From: Methanolobus mangrovi
Lineage (GTDB): Archaea; Halobacteriota; Methanosarcinia; Methanosarcinales; Methanosarcinaceae
Assembly (NCBI RefSeq): GCF_031312535.1
Contig: NZ_CP133594.1
Span: 2,559,312-2,623,311, forward strand
Reading direction: 5' to 3'
DNA length: 64,000 nucleotides
The notes beneath the pieces were generated by a model. The model was not told the DNA's origin. It saw only the letters and a program-made list of their open reading frames with translations, and ran no database searches. The position numbers and the translations under genes are program-made. Shown here piece after piece: positions 26,123-36,185 of the stretch; position 1 is the first letter of the stretch, and each line of letters opens with the position of its first letter.

Positions 26123-28576
26123 TTACACTTCAATTGTATTCCCATTCAATACATCCAGTTCACTCACACTGACCTGTTCAATGACATCTCCGTAGCTTAT
26201 CACATAAGGTCCCGTTGGCATGGTGTCAAATTGTGTTTCGCCTTCAATTGGTCCTTCTGTCGAATAAGGCACGGTGAAAGAATATGTTCCATCAGATGTG
26301 GTGGATTGCGTATAAGTGAATGTCCTCATCTGATTTGTCCGTATAGTGTTGCTGATGGTCACAGTTTCATTTTCAGGTGCTGTTCCTGTGATGGAGGCAC
26401 CTTCAACGTATTCAAATATCTTCACATATCCTGTGTTCTCTTCAGCCAGATTTCCGCTGTAAAGGACATTATATACATTCTTATATCCGGGTTCCTGTGT
26501 GCTTCCTATGGGTGACTCATGCACCAGACGGTATTGTTTAAGTCCATTACCATCGAATATGTGAAGCCTTGCTTCCATTGAATTGTAGTATCGTGGACCT
26601 GGCACAGTCATGGTTCCTGAATCTGTTTGCACCTGTATGTAATAGTCAGCTGTGTCCAGTGTCCAGGCGGTCATAGCATAGAATTTCCCAGTAGCCATTT
26701 CAACGTCTGAAACGATGTAACGTGCACCTGCCTTTTCAGGATCAGGGTGTATGGCCTCAAGCACTTCTGTTGCTGCTTCCTCAGAAGGAGTCGTGAAGAA
26801 AGTGGATGCACCAGGTAGGTTTTCTTCTTCGATACTATTCCTGCGACCTCCTACACCTTGCTGGAAGGGGTTGGCGTTTGGAATGCGATGTCCTATTACT
26901 TCTATCCAGTGTCCGTAATCCCACCAGGACATGACACCGTATGCAGTTTCAGGGTACTGGTAGGTTTCACTTTCGGCAGGAATCTCATAGCTTTCATAAT
27001 AATCAAGCCCCGGGTCAGGTGTGTTGTATCTGAGCCATTGGGTTGCTTCTATCCAGTAGCCGTTAGGTCCTCCGGTACCCTGTGATTGCTGCATCGCAAG
27101 GCTGTAGCTTGGGTATATGAGGATAAGTACGATGAATGCGGCTGAAAGTATGTGCATTAGTTTTATGTTCTTAGCATTGAATGTCTTTGATTTAATGTTC
27201 TCAATCAGTTTTTCCCATCCTGCCATTTCAAGCACTTTAACACCTACCCATGCACTTAGGATAGCAGCATTTACAGAATAATAGTATGCAAAACGGTTCT
27301 GCTGAAGCATGGCCCAGATGATCATGAGTGTCCAGACTATCAGGAATGTGTTCTCAGGTGCGTTCTTCTGGGTAAATGCCTTGTAGATGAGTATAGCCAG
27401 TGCGACGAATGAGATGTATCCCAAAGCCCCGAAATTGTACCAGAGGGGTTGCAGGGAGAATTGCCCACCAAGGGAGAGGAGGGGGGAGGCTTCAGCGATG
27501 GTAAGGCCACCACCGGTGCGCATAAAGTAACTGGTCAAGCTGGCGATGAGTGCATAGGTAGATGGTGAGAATGTCTTTGAGAGGATAATCACTATGATTG
27601 ACAATATTGCTATCAAAAGTGGGTAATAATATCCTTCAACTTTCCTTTTGTTAAGTTCTATGGATATTAGGGTAAGGATTGGGAAGGCTAAAATTCCACC
27701 GAAGAGACCCTTTATCAAGAGTCCTTTGGAAGAGAGGTTAGGTACCATTAGTACCATCAGCAATGCAATACCAAAAATTATCACGCCGCTGACTGCAAGA
27801 TAATCAGTAGGGCGTTTGTGCATATGATTGATTATATGTTGCACTGTGATGTAGATGCCAAGAATGAAACAGAAGAATACGGCACCATACCATGCGAGTG
27901 AGTAAGCTCCCAGTGCTAATCCTGCCATTATGATGTATGGCAAGGAAGATTTCAGGGAGTCAAAGTTCCTGTTCTTTAGGTCTTCGAAGGTAATCGGCTT
28001 TTTGTAGGCGATCTTCAGTGCCATTATCATGAACATTGCCACAACAGTGGTTAGCAGAGTTTCAGCGATGTGGTGGTCATTGAATCCGATTATTGACCTT
28101 GAGAGGAACTGACCGGGTGCTAATGCTATAAGGAGTGCTGCCAGTAATCCTATCCTACGATTGAATAACCATTTAGCAGCAAAGTATGTGGGGATGACTA
28201 CGATTGCCCCCAGGAAAGCAGGATAATATGCACAAACTTTGTAGATTAGGTCTTGACTGGGGTTCCCGAATCCTATAATCCAGATTATTGTCGAGAGTAC
28301 CATATCAAATAATGGTGCAAAGATTTGGGTTGTACCATTTGGATATTGTGTGTGAGCATCGAACCACAGAATATTAGGGTAATTATGTAAAATGGACTCA
28401 ACATTGCGCAGGTGGTACCATGGATCGTTTCCACCAAAACGTACGAAGGTGTCTGATATAAACACGCCTGCTCTAGGTATAGTTCTAATATATAGTGCTA
28501 TAAGGAATGATATAAGAATACCTACACAGTAAGGTAGGAACTTAATTATTTTTGTCTTTTCATTTTCACCGGTCAT
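26123..28576 (-). CDS. aglB: Oligosaccharyltransferase AglB (STT3 family)
   Basis: AglB transfers lipid-linked glycans to Asn-X-Ser/Thr in surface proteins such as S-layer protein and archaellins. The protein is 817 residues from the ATG at 28576, chosen because GAGTGA precedes it; a GTG three codons upstream is weaker. About 13 membrane helices occupy the first 480 residues. The first catalytic DxD-like loop appears in FVRFGGNDPWYHLRN near 45, and the STT3 signature WWDYG lies at about 551-555 in the outer domain. A beta-rich extension follows to the end. It heads the glycosylation island, all of which is probably devoted to making its glycan. Confidence 0.95.
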   Translation of the reverse strand: MTGENEKTKIIKFLPYCVGILISFLIALYIRTIPRAGVFISDTFVRFGGNDPWYHLRNVESILHNYPNILWFDAHTQYPNGTTQIFAPLFDMVLSTIIWIIGFGNPSQDLIYKVCAYYPAFLGAIVVIPTYFAAKWLFNRRIGLLAALLIALAPGQFLSRSIIGFNDHHIAETLLTTVVAMFMIMALKIAYKKPITFEDLKNRNFDSLKSSLPYIIMAGLALGAYSLAWYGAVFFCFILGIYITVQHIINHMHKRPTDYLAVSGVIIFGIALLMVLMVPNLSSKGLLIKGLFGGILAFPILTLISIELNKRKVEGYYYPLLIAILSIIVIILSKTFSPSTYALIASLTSYFMRTGGGLTIAEASPLLSLGGQFSLQPLWYNFGALGYISFVALAILIYKAFTQKNAPENTFLIVWTLMIIWAMLQQNRFAYYYSVNAAILSAWVGVKVLEMAGWEKLIENIKSKTFNAKNIKLMHILSAAFIVLILIYPSYSLAMQQSQGTGGPNGYWIEATQWLRYNTPDPGLDYYESYEIPAESETYQYPETAYGVMSWWDYGHWIEVIGHRIPNANPFQQGVGGRRNSIEEENLPGASTFFTTPSEEAATEVLEAIHPDPEKAGARYIVSDVEMATGKFYAMTAWTLDTADYYIQVQTDSGTMTVPGPRYYNSMEARLHIFDGNGLKQYRLVHESPIGSTQEPGYKNVYNVLYSGNLAEENTGYVKIFEYVEGASITGTAPENETVTISNTIRTNQMRTFTYTQSTTSDGTYSFTVPYSTEGPIEGETQFDTMPTGPYVISYGDVIEQVSVSELDVLNGNTIEV

Positions 28577-28913
28577 ATGCTTCACTCACATTTTATGCAT
28601 ATTGAATTCTTACTATTTTGAGGAACTAAACAACAGAACTTACAGAATTTGGGTTAGCTGTTTTTTATTGTGTAGCCCATAAAGAGAATTTTATTTTAAA
28701 TTTGTAATGTATACCTCTTTATCCAATATATAACTATTATCAAATGAACATTAATTAATTTTAATTGTTTCTCTTCTGGAATCGGTTTTATGCATTTAAA
28801 ATAGAATGTTGATTGGAAAAGTTGCAATAAATGAGTAAGTTTCAGTTCTTGCTGCTATATGTATAGAAATTGAGGCTTATCTATAGATATATTAATTGTT
28901 GTAACAAGCTACA
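28577..28913. promoter_or_regulatory. 337-bp intergenic region upstream of aglB
   Basis: Strongly AT-rich spacer between the GT2 gene and aglB, both on the minus strand. It contains several TATA-like stretches (for example around 28727-28740 and 28888-28895) that could serve aglB. No open frame with a ribosome-binding site and no clear hairpin terminator was seen. Confidence 0.35.
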
Positions 28914-29780
28914 TCAATCATTTTTGTGTTTCAGAAGAACATTTTTTTTGTGGGAAATGCCTGTTACAAAAAGTTTTCCAGAATTAACCAGAGATCTGGT
29001 ATTCTTGCTTCCAAGTATACTATTTAACGATGGATAAAATATTGCCCATGCATAGGATATGAGCCAGGGGATTGTAATAATTTTAAGTTGATGTTCTCGT
29101 CTTGCTTTTGCAGTTTCCTTTACCAACTTTATGCAGTTGTTAGTAATTCCTCCAGTTTGCATCCCAGCTATGATCAAATCTTTTGTGAAAAGGGCATTCC
29201 CGCCTTTCTTAAATGCTCTGACAAGCAACTCATAATCCCCAACAATCTGGAACGATTCATTAAACTTTCCGTATGTATCAAAAAGGCTACGATGATGAAA
29301 CATTCCTTGGTGTGTAAAAGTGCAAACCCCATCTACAATTATCCCATTCCATGTATAGTCCCAAGGGCTGCCATCAACACAACATATTTCGTCATTTTCA
29401 TTTACCCTTGCAACCTTTCCATACACTAGTCGTATATTTTCAGATTTGGCTTTAATAAGGTATGGCTCAAGCTCTTCAAATACGGTGTCTTTCCAGAGAT
29501 AGTCATCAGATCCCAAAAAGTATATCCATTCTCCATTTACATGGTCCAGTGCTTTATTCCATGCATTATATATGCCGTTATCTGGTTCGGATATCCAGTA
29601 AACAATCTTATCATCGTTGGCATTTAATATATCTACTGATTTATCTGTGGAACCACCATCAATAATTATGAGTTCTTTATTCTGGGAAGTCTGATTGTAT
29701 ACACTGTCGATGCAGCGCTGCAGGGTTTTAGCACCATTATAAACAGCAACTACGACTGAGATGAAGGGTTTTTGGGTCAT
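28914..29780 (-). CDS. GT2-family glycosyltransferase
   Basis: A 288-residue GT-A fold glycosyltransferase of the WcaA type. The nucleotide-sugar site is visible as SVVVAVYNGAKTLQRCIDS near 9 and a metal-binding DxD-like YFLGSDDYLW near 88. The segment VCTFTHQGMFHHRSLFDTYG near 155 is typical of this subfamily. There is no membrane anchor except a weakly hydrophobic stretch near 240. Acceptor and donor cannot be read from sequence. It is followed (in transcription) by the spacer before aglB and preceded by fcl. Confidence 0.88.
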   Translation of the reverse strand: MTQKPFISVVVAVYNGAKTLQRCIDSVYNQTSQNKELIIIDGGSTDKSVDILNANDDKIVYWISEPDNGIYNAWNKALDHVNGEWIYFLGSDDYLWKDTVFEELEPYLIKAKSENIRLVYGKVARVNENDEICCVDGSPWDYTWNGIIVDGVCTFTHQGMFHHRSLFDTYGKFNESFQIVGDYELLVRAFKKGGNALFTKDLIIAGMQTGGITNNCIKLVKETAKARREHQLKIITIPWLISYAWAIFYPSLNSILGSKNTRSLVNSGKLFVTGISHKKNVLLKHKND

Positions 29781-29819
29781 TTATTTGTTATTGAGTATAT
29801 TCTGGTAGTATTCGTTTTG

Positions 29820-30755
29820 TTATTTCTGATTTGTGTACCACTCATATGCTTGTTCAATTCCATTTCGGAGTGAGATTTTAGCTTTCCATCCAAGTCTGTC
29901 CAGCCTGCTTACATCCAGCAACTTTTGTGGAGTACCATCTGGTTTTGAAGCATCGTAAACGATATCTCCTTCATATCCTACGATCTCAGCTATGAGCTCA
30001 GCCAGTTCCTTTATTGTAATATCTTTTCCAAATCCAATATTTACGAATTCTCCGATATCCCTGTAGTCATAATTTTCCATCAAATGAACACAGGCATCAG
30101 CCATGTCATCCACATGTAGGAATTCACGTTTAGGTTCTCCACTACCCCAAACCAAAATTTCAGTTTTATCTTCGATTTTTGCTTCATGGAATTTACGGAT
30201 TAGTGCAGGCATTACATGTGAGGTTTCAAGGTCAAAATTGTCATTTGGACCATAGAGATTAGTTGGCATCACCGAAATGAAGTTGGTACCATACTGTTGA
30301 TTATAATGCTTACACAACCTTATACCTGCAATCTTTGCAATTGCATACGCTTCATTGGTGGATTCCAGTTCTCCAGTTAGTAAGTATTCTTCTTTCATAG
30401 GTTGGGGTGCAAATTTTGGATATATGCAGGATGATCCAAGGAACAGAAGTTTTTTGACACCAAAGGTTTGTGCAGCATGAATCACATTTGCTTCTATCAT
30501 GAGGTTCTGGTAGATGAACTCTGCAGGGTATGTGTTATTTGCGAGGATTCCGCCGACTTTAGCAGCTGCAAGGAATACATAATCGGGTTTTTCGATTTTG
30601 AAGAAGTTGTTGACCGCTTGCTGATCTGTTAGGTCAAGTTCTTTGTGGGTGTGGCATATAATGTTTTGATAGCCTTTTGATTCCAGCTTTCTTTTTATGG
30701 CCGAACCGACCATGCCGCTGTGACCTGCAATGTAAATCCTACTTTCCATGTCCAT
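29820..30755 (-). CDS. fcl: GDP-L-fucose synthase (NAD-dependent epimerase/reductase)
   Basis: Fcl (WcaG) converts GDP-4-keto-6-deoxymannose, the Gmd product, to GDP-L-fucose. The 311-residue SDR protein has the cofactor motif [10 protein letters not shown] near 9, the catalytic Tyr-x3-Lys as AYAIAK near 138, and the family stretch [17 protein letters not shown] near 105. GAGGAT precedes the ATG at 30755 by six bases. gmd lies about 9 kb upstream in the same island, completing the route from GDP-mannose. Confidence 0.92.
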   Translation of the reverse strand: MDMESRIYIAGHSGMVGSAIKRKLESKGYQNIICHTHKELDLTDQQAVNNFFKIEKPDYVFLAAAKVGGILANNTYPAEFIYQNLMIEANVIHAAQTFGVKKLLFLGSSCIYPKFAPQPMKEEYLLTGELESTNEAYAIAKIAGIRLCKHYNQQYGTNFISVMPTNLYGPNDNFDLETSHVMPALIRKFHEAKIEDKTEILVWGSGEPKREFLHVDDMADACVHLMENYDYRDIGEFVNIGFGKDITIKELAELIAEIVGYEGDIVYDASKPDGTPQKLLDVSRLDRLGWKAKISLRNGIEQAYEWYTNQK

Positions 30756-30776
30756 TAGTAATCCTCATATATTTAA

Positions 30777-32024
30777 TTACAGTTTTGAATATAAGTCTGC
30801 ATATCTTTTAGCAATTGACGTTAGTTCAAAGTTTTCTTCAACATATTTTCTGGAGTTTTCGCTTAATTTTTTCTTCCTTTGATCTTGCTCAACACTCCAC
30901 TCTATACCTTTTGCTAAGTCCTCCACATCGAATGGTTTCGCCAAGTATCCATTTTTCATATGACTGATCATATCTGGCATTCCTCCAATATCAAAAGCTA
31001 CTGAAGGGGTACCGCATGCTAGGGCTTCCATTATAGTATTAGGTAAATTATCCTGTACCGATGGAGCTACAAATGCATCAGCAGCGGAGTATATTGAGTT
31101 CAACATATTATCTGGCAGTCTGCCCATAAAATTGATAGGGATGTCAAGTTGACTTTCATCGGTAGCATTTCCAAATACAATAGCTTCAAAATTCAAATCG
31201 TTGGAAAGGAGACTAATTGCCGACTTTAAATACTGAAAGCCTTTTCTCTTGTCTTGTGTAGAGTTTAGTGCCCCAAATAATATTAAATTTTTGTCAAGAG
31301 GTAAATTTAAGGTCTTTCTTGCTTCTTCTTTTGGTATGGTTTTGAATTTTTGAAGGTCAAGTCCATTTGGAATTACTTCTATTTTCTTATTTTCCAGTAA
31401 AGAACTCGAACCTGCACATTTAGCGAGCCAATTGCTAGGTGTCACAACGGTGAAATCTATTTCTTCCCAATATTTTTTCTTGCGATTAAATACCCATCGA
31501 CTGAGGTCTTTTTCAGTGGTGGAATTTAGTTGTGGACATTTCCCACATTCATACTTATATCTATCACATGTACCATTGTAGTGACAACCACCTGTAAATG
31601 TCCACATGTCATGAAATGTCCACGCTAGAGGTTGTTTAATTTTTGCAATTTCCTGAATAGGAATAAAACCCTGACAAATCCAATGCAAATGTACAATATC
31701 TGGATTTACTTGGTTAACTTTTCTGTGTATATTATTAGGTACCCATTGTGGACTCCAATCAATTTGCTGGAAATTACGGTAGTCATAAGGAATTAAAGGT
31801 AATCTGTCTATCAGGTAACGTGTAACAGATATGAAATTCCATTTTGATGCTCTTGGACCTTTAATCGTTGCTTCTTGTCCTATTACAGAGTTATCATTAC
31901 TTGTTTTTTTTTGTACTAACATTTTTGAGTTAATGCCTATTTGCTGAAGTCCATTATGTAACCTGTTAGCTGCTCTGGCTGCACCGCCATGAATGTCTGA
32001 TGTGTTAATGAGAAGAGGCTTCAT
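30777..32024 (-). CDS. GT4-family glycosyltransferase
   Basis: A 415-residue GT-B fold transferase. The N-terminal domain begins LLINTSDIHGGAARAANRLH, typical of this subgroup. It has a cysteine-rich insertion (GGCHYNGTCDRYKYECGKC) that may bind a metal, found in related proteins. The C-terminal donor-binding domain shows EALACGTPSVAFDIGGMPD with the conserved Glu near 340. I moved the start to the ATG at 32024, since GTGA precedes it; the GTG three codons upstream has none. It follows fcl closely on the same strand. Confidence 0.88.
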   Translation of the reverse strand: MKPLLINTSDIHGGAARAANRLHNGLQQIGINSKMLVQKKTSNDNSVIGQEATIKGPRASKWNFISVTRYLIDRLPLIPYDYRNFQQIDWSPQWVPNNIHRKVNQVNPDIVHLHWICQGFIPIQEIAKIKQPLAWTFHDMWTFTGGCHYNGTCDRYKYECGKCPQLNSTTEKDLSRWVFNRKKKYWEEIDFTVVTPSNWLAKCAGSSSLLENKKIEVIPNGLDLQKFKTIPKEEARKTLNLPLDKNLILFGALNSTQDKRKGFQYLKSAISLLSNDLNFEAIVFGNATDESQLDIPINFMGRLPDNMLNSIYSAADAFVAPSVQDNLPNTIMEALACGTPSVAFDIGGMPDMISHMKNGYLAKPFDVEDLAKGIEWSVEQDQRKKKLSENSRKYVEENFELTSIAKRYADLYSKL

Positions 32025-32238
32025 AGCTTTCACGAGTTTAATATGTTGTCTGTACAGGGATTTTTACATAATATATAAGTATTGGTTAAAATAACCTTCA
32101 TTCGCAGGAAAAGTGTATATTATATTCCTATTCAATTTACTGTCGATATTTGCTTTTGATAATGGTATTAAATAATACATTAGGATTTAAAGGGTTAATT
32201 TTAAAATAAATATAATCTATGTTATATGGGAATACAAA

Positions 32239-32928
32239 ATGGCGTCAGTACTAAGAAAAATATCTCTAAAAATACAAGAATTATTGAAATTTCGTAATTA
32301 CAAGACCAACTTGGATAATTGTCACATCGAACGTTTGGGTTCGGAATATGGAGGATGGGCATTCTGTCCTGAAAACGTTGGTGAACAAAGTGTAGTTTAT
32401 TCTTTTGGTATCGGGGAAGATATTTCATGGGATGAGGCTCTAATTGATTAATATAATTTGACAATTCATGGATTCGATCCTACTCCCAAAGCAATTGATT
32501 TTGTTGAAAAGAAAGGCGTCAATAATTTTGTTCTTCATCCAATAGGTGTTGCTTCATCAAACGGCTTTATGAGTTTTTATTCTCCAAAGAATCCGGAGCA
32601 TGTATCGCATTCTTTGGTTGAGAATGATAATAATTCCTCCAAATACATAAAAGTAAAGGTAAAAACAATCGATGCTATTATGAATGAACTGGGCCACAAA
32701 AAAATAGATATCCTGAAGATGGATATTGAGGGCTCTGAATATGACGTAGTAGCATATATGCTTGATAACAAGATTTATCCTGAACAATTGTTAATCGAAT
32801 TCCATCACCGTTTTGAACCTTTCACTATAAATAATACCATTGAAACAGTCAATAAATTAATGGATTGTTCGTATCAAATTACTTCTATATCAGGCAACAA
32901 TCAAGAATTTTCATTTATAAGGCAATAG
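32239..32928 (+). pseudogene. FkbM-type methyltransferase broken by an in-frame TAA
   Basis: Two in-frame segments (32239-32451 and from 32452 on) together give a 230-codon FkbM-family methyltransferase. The first half holds VVYSFGIGEDISWDEALID, then a TAA at 32449-32451. Immediately after it the frame continues YNLTIHGFDPTPKAIDF, and later KIDILKMDIEGSEYDV. FkbM relatives run through this point without a break, so the TAA replaces a sense codon (one base from AAA or CAA). TAA is not the pyrrolysine codon. The 156-residue remainder lacks the SAM-binding first half, so function is doubtful. The final stop is TAG. A sequencing error is the alternative. Confidence 0.8.
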
Positions 32929-32961
32929 TTTCTTTGAATACTGTTGTTCATTAATAATTCA

Positions 32962-33879
32962 TTATAGATTGAAATCAATGAATTCATTGATTTTATGGTA
33001 ACACATGTATAATATTCTCTTGGACAGGGAGCCTGCTCGAAAATCGTAATTTGATTTTATTATTCTATCGTCAGGTTCTGTTTCTTTCGGGAATGATAGT
33101 TTGCATTTTATTTCTTTATTTATCTTCACATCATATCTCCTGTTAGATGAACAATGAGTTCCACTTCCATCATGTCCGATATTCATTATTCTGGACTTTA
33201 CAGGATTAATTGACAATCCATCATTCATTATTATATTGATTGCCCAGAAGATGGCCCATGAGTTGAGTTTTCCATTGATCTGTCTTTTCAACATAGGGTA
33301 TAGGTCTAAGCCTGATCTATCCAGTTTTTTCTTGATTATGTTTGAAGTTTCGATTTTTTCCAGTATTTTTGGGTCATTAGAATAATGGTCCCATGCCCTT
33401 TTCCAAGTACCCCAACCCCATGATGAAAATCGATAAGAAAAATAGATGTCATAAGGATAATCCTCAGGTATTTCTATCGGAGGAGAATATGCACTCACAT
33501 TCATGATTCTTTCATCAGATTCATATTCAGAAAGACATGTGTTCATGAAATGAAGAAAATCTGGAGAAGGAACACAATCATCCTCCAGAACAATTATTCG
33601 GTCATGTTCCTGGAATACATAATTTATTCCATCAACAAGTGATTTTGCCAAGCCTTTATTGTGTTTATTTTCGATGATTATTACATTCTCAAGTTTGTAC
33701 GAGTGAATCAGTTCACGATTAGTTTGAACGGAATCTTTGTCTTTTTCATTTTTTGCTCCATCACAAAAGATGTAACATGAACTATCTATGAATTCGGTGT
33801 TATTTATTAAACTCTCAAGTGTCTTTCGAGTATGTTCGGGTCGGTTGTATACAAATAAAGCTATTGGAGCAAGTTTCAT
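32962..33879 (-). CDS. GT2-like glycosyltransferase (sugar transferase)
   Basis: A 305-residue GT-A fold protein. It opens with PIALFVYNRPEHTRKTLESL, and the acidic metal site is IIVLEDDCVPSPDFL near 96. The segment SYRFSSWGWGTWKRAWDHY is typical of a subgroup found in LPS and capsule clusters. The ATG follows an AT-rich leader. It faces the broken FkbM gene (convergent) and diverges from the next plus-strand transferase. Confidence 0.82.
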   Translation of the reverse strand: MKLAPIALFVYNRPEHTRKTLESLINNTEFIDSSCYIFCDGAKNEKDKDSVQTNRELIHSYKLENVIIIENKHNKGLAKSLVDGINYVFQEHDRIIVLEDDCVPSPDFLHFMNTCLSEYESDERIMNVSAYSPPIEIPEDYPYDIYFSYRFSSWGWGTWKRAWDHYSNDPKILEKIETSNIIKKKLDRSGLDLYPMLKRQINGKLNSWAIFWAINIIMNDGLSINPVKSRIMNIGHDGSGTHCSSNRRYDVKINKEIKCKLSFPKETEPDDRIIKSNYDFRAGSLSKRILYMCYHKINEFIDFNL

Positions 33880-34192
33880 ATTAAATTCCTGCTAGGTTAT
33901 ATTGGTTAATAGTTTTATATGTATTATGCTATTACTACTTGACCCAATAGAAATAAGATATGGAGAACCTTTATATGGTAAAGAAGGATTAACCTTGCTA
34001 AGATAAATAAATTGGCTAACATTCAGAAACTGAAATCGAATTGATTAAAAATCATATCGTATTTGGTTAAGTCAAAAATCAGACTAAAATGCCATGAAAT
34101 TTGGAAATAATAAGCTCATTCTATGACTTAATATTTCGCTCAAATATATATATTTCGAACTGTTTTTCGAACAAAAAACATGGGTTTATATT
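33880..34192. promoter_or_regulatory. 313-bp divergent AT-rich region
   Basis: Spacer between two divergently transcribed glycosyltransferases. It is very AT-rich, with a TATA tract near 34145-34155 suited to the plus-strand gene and A/T stretches near 33905-33925 for the minus-strand gene. No ORF with a ribosome-binding site and no RNA-like GC-rich element is visible. Confidence 0.35.
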
Positions 34193-35065
34193 ATGTATAT
34201 TTTAGTAACTCCTGCTAAAAATGAAGAGGAACATCTACCTCAACTGATTGAATCTGTTTTAAGTCAAACAATTCAACCAATCTTATGGGTGATTGTTGAT
34301 GATAACAGCCAAGATAAAACATCAATACTAATTAATGCTGCATGTAAAAAACATCAATGGATAAAATATACTAAATTAATTGATAGTTCTGAATATGATT
34401 GGCTAGGATATGGTCGTGTAGTCAAACATGGATTTACCCATGCACAGAAAATTGCAGAGAGTGAAAATATAAATTACGACTTTCTTGGCATTTTAGATGC
34501 AGACATTGTTCTTAGTAATACTTATTTTGAATATTTAATAGAGGGGCTAAATGAAGATCCAACAGTGGGAATTACAAGTGGAACGTTATATATAAAAACC
34601 AAAAAAGGTACAGTTCCAGAAGATAATTCAGATTGTCCAAGAGGAGGAGCAAGGTTATATCGTAGATTTTGTTTTGAAGATATAGGCGGATTTTCGGAAC
34701 TGCCATCTCCTGATACCGTTTCAGATATAAAGGCAATGAACAGAGGATGGAATTTAACAAGGACAAAAAAAGCTGGGGCATTACATAACAGAAAGTCTTC
34801 ATCTACGCGTGGCTTGTGGAATGGTTATAAAAAGATGGGTGAAGGAAGATATTATTTGAATTTTCATCCATTTGCTGCTTTTCTTTCAGGTTTATACATT
34901 GCAAAGAACCCTCCTTTTTATCAAGGTTTTGCTTATATCTATGGATATTTTAAAAGTTATGTTACCAAAAATGGGCAAACAAATGATGATGAGATTATGA
35001 TTTATTTTGCAAAAGGATGGAATAAAATTAAAATGAAAGCTAAAAAAGATATTACTAGGAAGTAA
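34193..35065 (+). CDS. GT2-family glycosyltransferase
   Basis: A 290-residue GT-A fold glycosyltransferase beginning YILVTPAKNEEEHLPQLIESVL, with a DDNSQDKTS loop near 40 and the metal-binding GILDADIVL near 97. A PRGGARLYRRFCFEDIGGF segment near 145 is the acceptor-side motif common in this family. It is one of two plus-strand genes in an otherwise minus-strand island and is markedly AT-rich in codon choice, suggesting recent acquisition. Confidence 0.87.
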   Translation: MYILVTPAKNEEEHLPQLIESVLSQTIQPILWVIVDDNSQDKTSILINAACKKHQWIKYTKLIDSSEYDWLGYGRVVKHGFTHAQKIAESENINYDFLGILDADIVLSNTYFEYLIEGLNEDPTVGITSGTLYIKTKKGTVPEDNSDCPRGGARLYRRFCFEDIGGFSELPSPDTVSDIKAMNRGWNLTRTKKAGALHNRKSSSTRGLWNGYKKMGEGRYYLNFHPFAAFLSGLYIAKNPPFYQGFAYIYGYFKSYVTKNGQTNDDEIMIYFAKGWNKIKMKAKKDITRK

Positions 35066-35161
35066 TCTGCAGATTTAGTTAATCATATAAATAGAATTGT
35101 CTTGCAATCGAATGTTACATGATTAAAAAGCAGAATCATCTCCATTATACATGATTTATAC

Positions 35162-36172
35162 TCATCTTTTCACTAGACATTTGCCAAAAAGATATATATA
35201 TTTATAAAATTCACAATATTTCCTGAGGGGGGAGCTCCAATACATCAAAAAAGTAGTTAGTCCTAACTTACTAACTGCTCTACACGCAAAGAACCATCTT
35301 TCAGCAAGAACACACGAAAATTCTGGTTCAGGATAAATCTGTTTTTCAGAATTCGCACTTTGAAGCTTTAAAAGCCATTTATTAGTAAGTGTTAGAAAGT
35401 CTATTGACTCGTCGAAAGCCCAAGCTCCTAACTTTTGATGAATTAACTTTTCATCATCTGAATATATTATACCCAGTCGTTTAATTTGTCTTTCGTATAT
35501 GCTCCAAGCTGATGATTTAAGAGAAAGTTCATTTAGTTTAGAAGTTTGATTCTCATGTAGTCGATAATATGTCAATATCTTTGGTATGTTTGTAATTTTG
35601 CAATAAAAAGAAAGACGCTCCCATAAGTCATAATCTTCCGCATAATTTAAATTAAAATATTGATTATGTTCTATCAACAATTCTTTCCGAAGCATAACTG
35701 ATGATGTTGCTACCGGATTATTAAAAAGCATTAAGCTATGCGCAAAATTAGGATTTGTGGGATGACGCCATTTATGACTCTTTTTTGTTCCAATGGTTTT
35801 CAGCCATGTGCCACAAATTCCAATATCAGGTTTATTATCTAGTACTTTAACTTGTTTTTCTAATCGGAGTGGATGACTTAGATCATCAGCATCTAACCAT
35901 GCGATGTATTCACCATTTGCTTCATTAATACCTCTATTCCTTACTTTTACCAAACCACAGTTTTCTTTATTATCCAGTAGTTTTATTCTTGAATCACTGT
36001 ATGATTCAATAATTATTCTACTACTGTCCTTTGAACCATCATCGATTACTATTAACAGTTCAAAATTTGTAAATGACTGATTCAGGATACTTTCAATAGC
36101 ACTTCTCACATATTCTTCTGCATTATATACAGGCATTATTACCGATACTTTAGGATTATCCAAATAAATCAA
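35162..36172 (-). CDS. GT2-family glycosyltransferase
   Basis: A 336-residue GT2 transferase with KVSVIMPVYNAEEYVRSAIES near 8, the LVIDDGSKDSS loop near 44 and the metal site YIAWLDADDLSHPLR near 92. A C-terminal extension of about 100 residues is hydrophobic-aromatic but has no clear membrane helix. The start is uncertain: TTG at 36172 lies directly beside a GGA, while a TTG three codons later is better spaced. Codons are AT-rich as in its neighbours. Confidence 0.85.
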   Translation of the reverse strand: MIYLDNPKVSVIMPVYNAEEYVRSAIESILNQSFTNFELLIVIDDGSKDSSRIIIESYSDSRIKLLDNKENCGLVKVRNRGINEANGEYIAWLDADDLSHPLRLEKQVKVLDNKPDIGICGTWLKTIGTKKSHKWRHPTNPNFAHSLMLFNNPVATSSVMLRKELLIEHNQYFNLNYAEDYDLWERLSFYCKITNIPKILTYYRLHENQTSKLNELSLKSSAWSIYERQIKRLGIIYSDDEKLIHQKLGAWAFDESIDFLTLTNKWLLKLQSANSEKQIYPEPEFSCVLAERWFFACRAVSKLGLTTFLMYWSSPLRKYCEFYKYIYLFGKCLVKR

Positions 36173-36185
36173 TCCTTACTTTATT

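Noticed and set aside
32449..32451. In-frame stop in the FkbM gene as a recoded (pyrrolysine or selenocysteine) codon
   Set aside because: The codon is TAA, which neither system uses, so a nonsense mutation or sequencing error is more likely.
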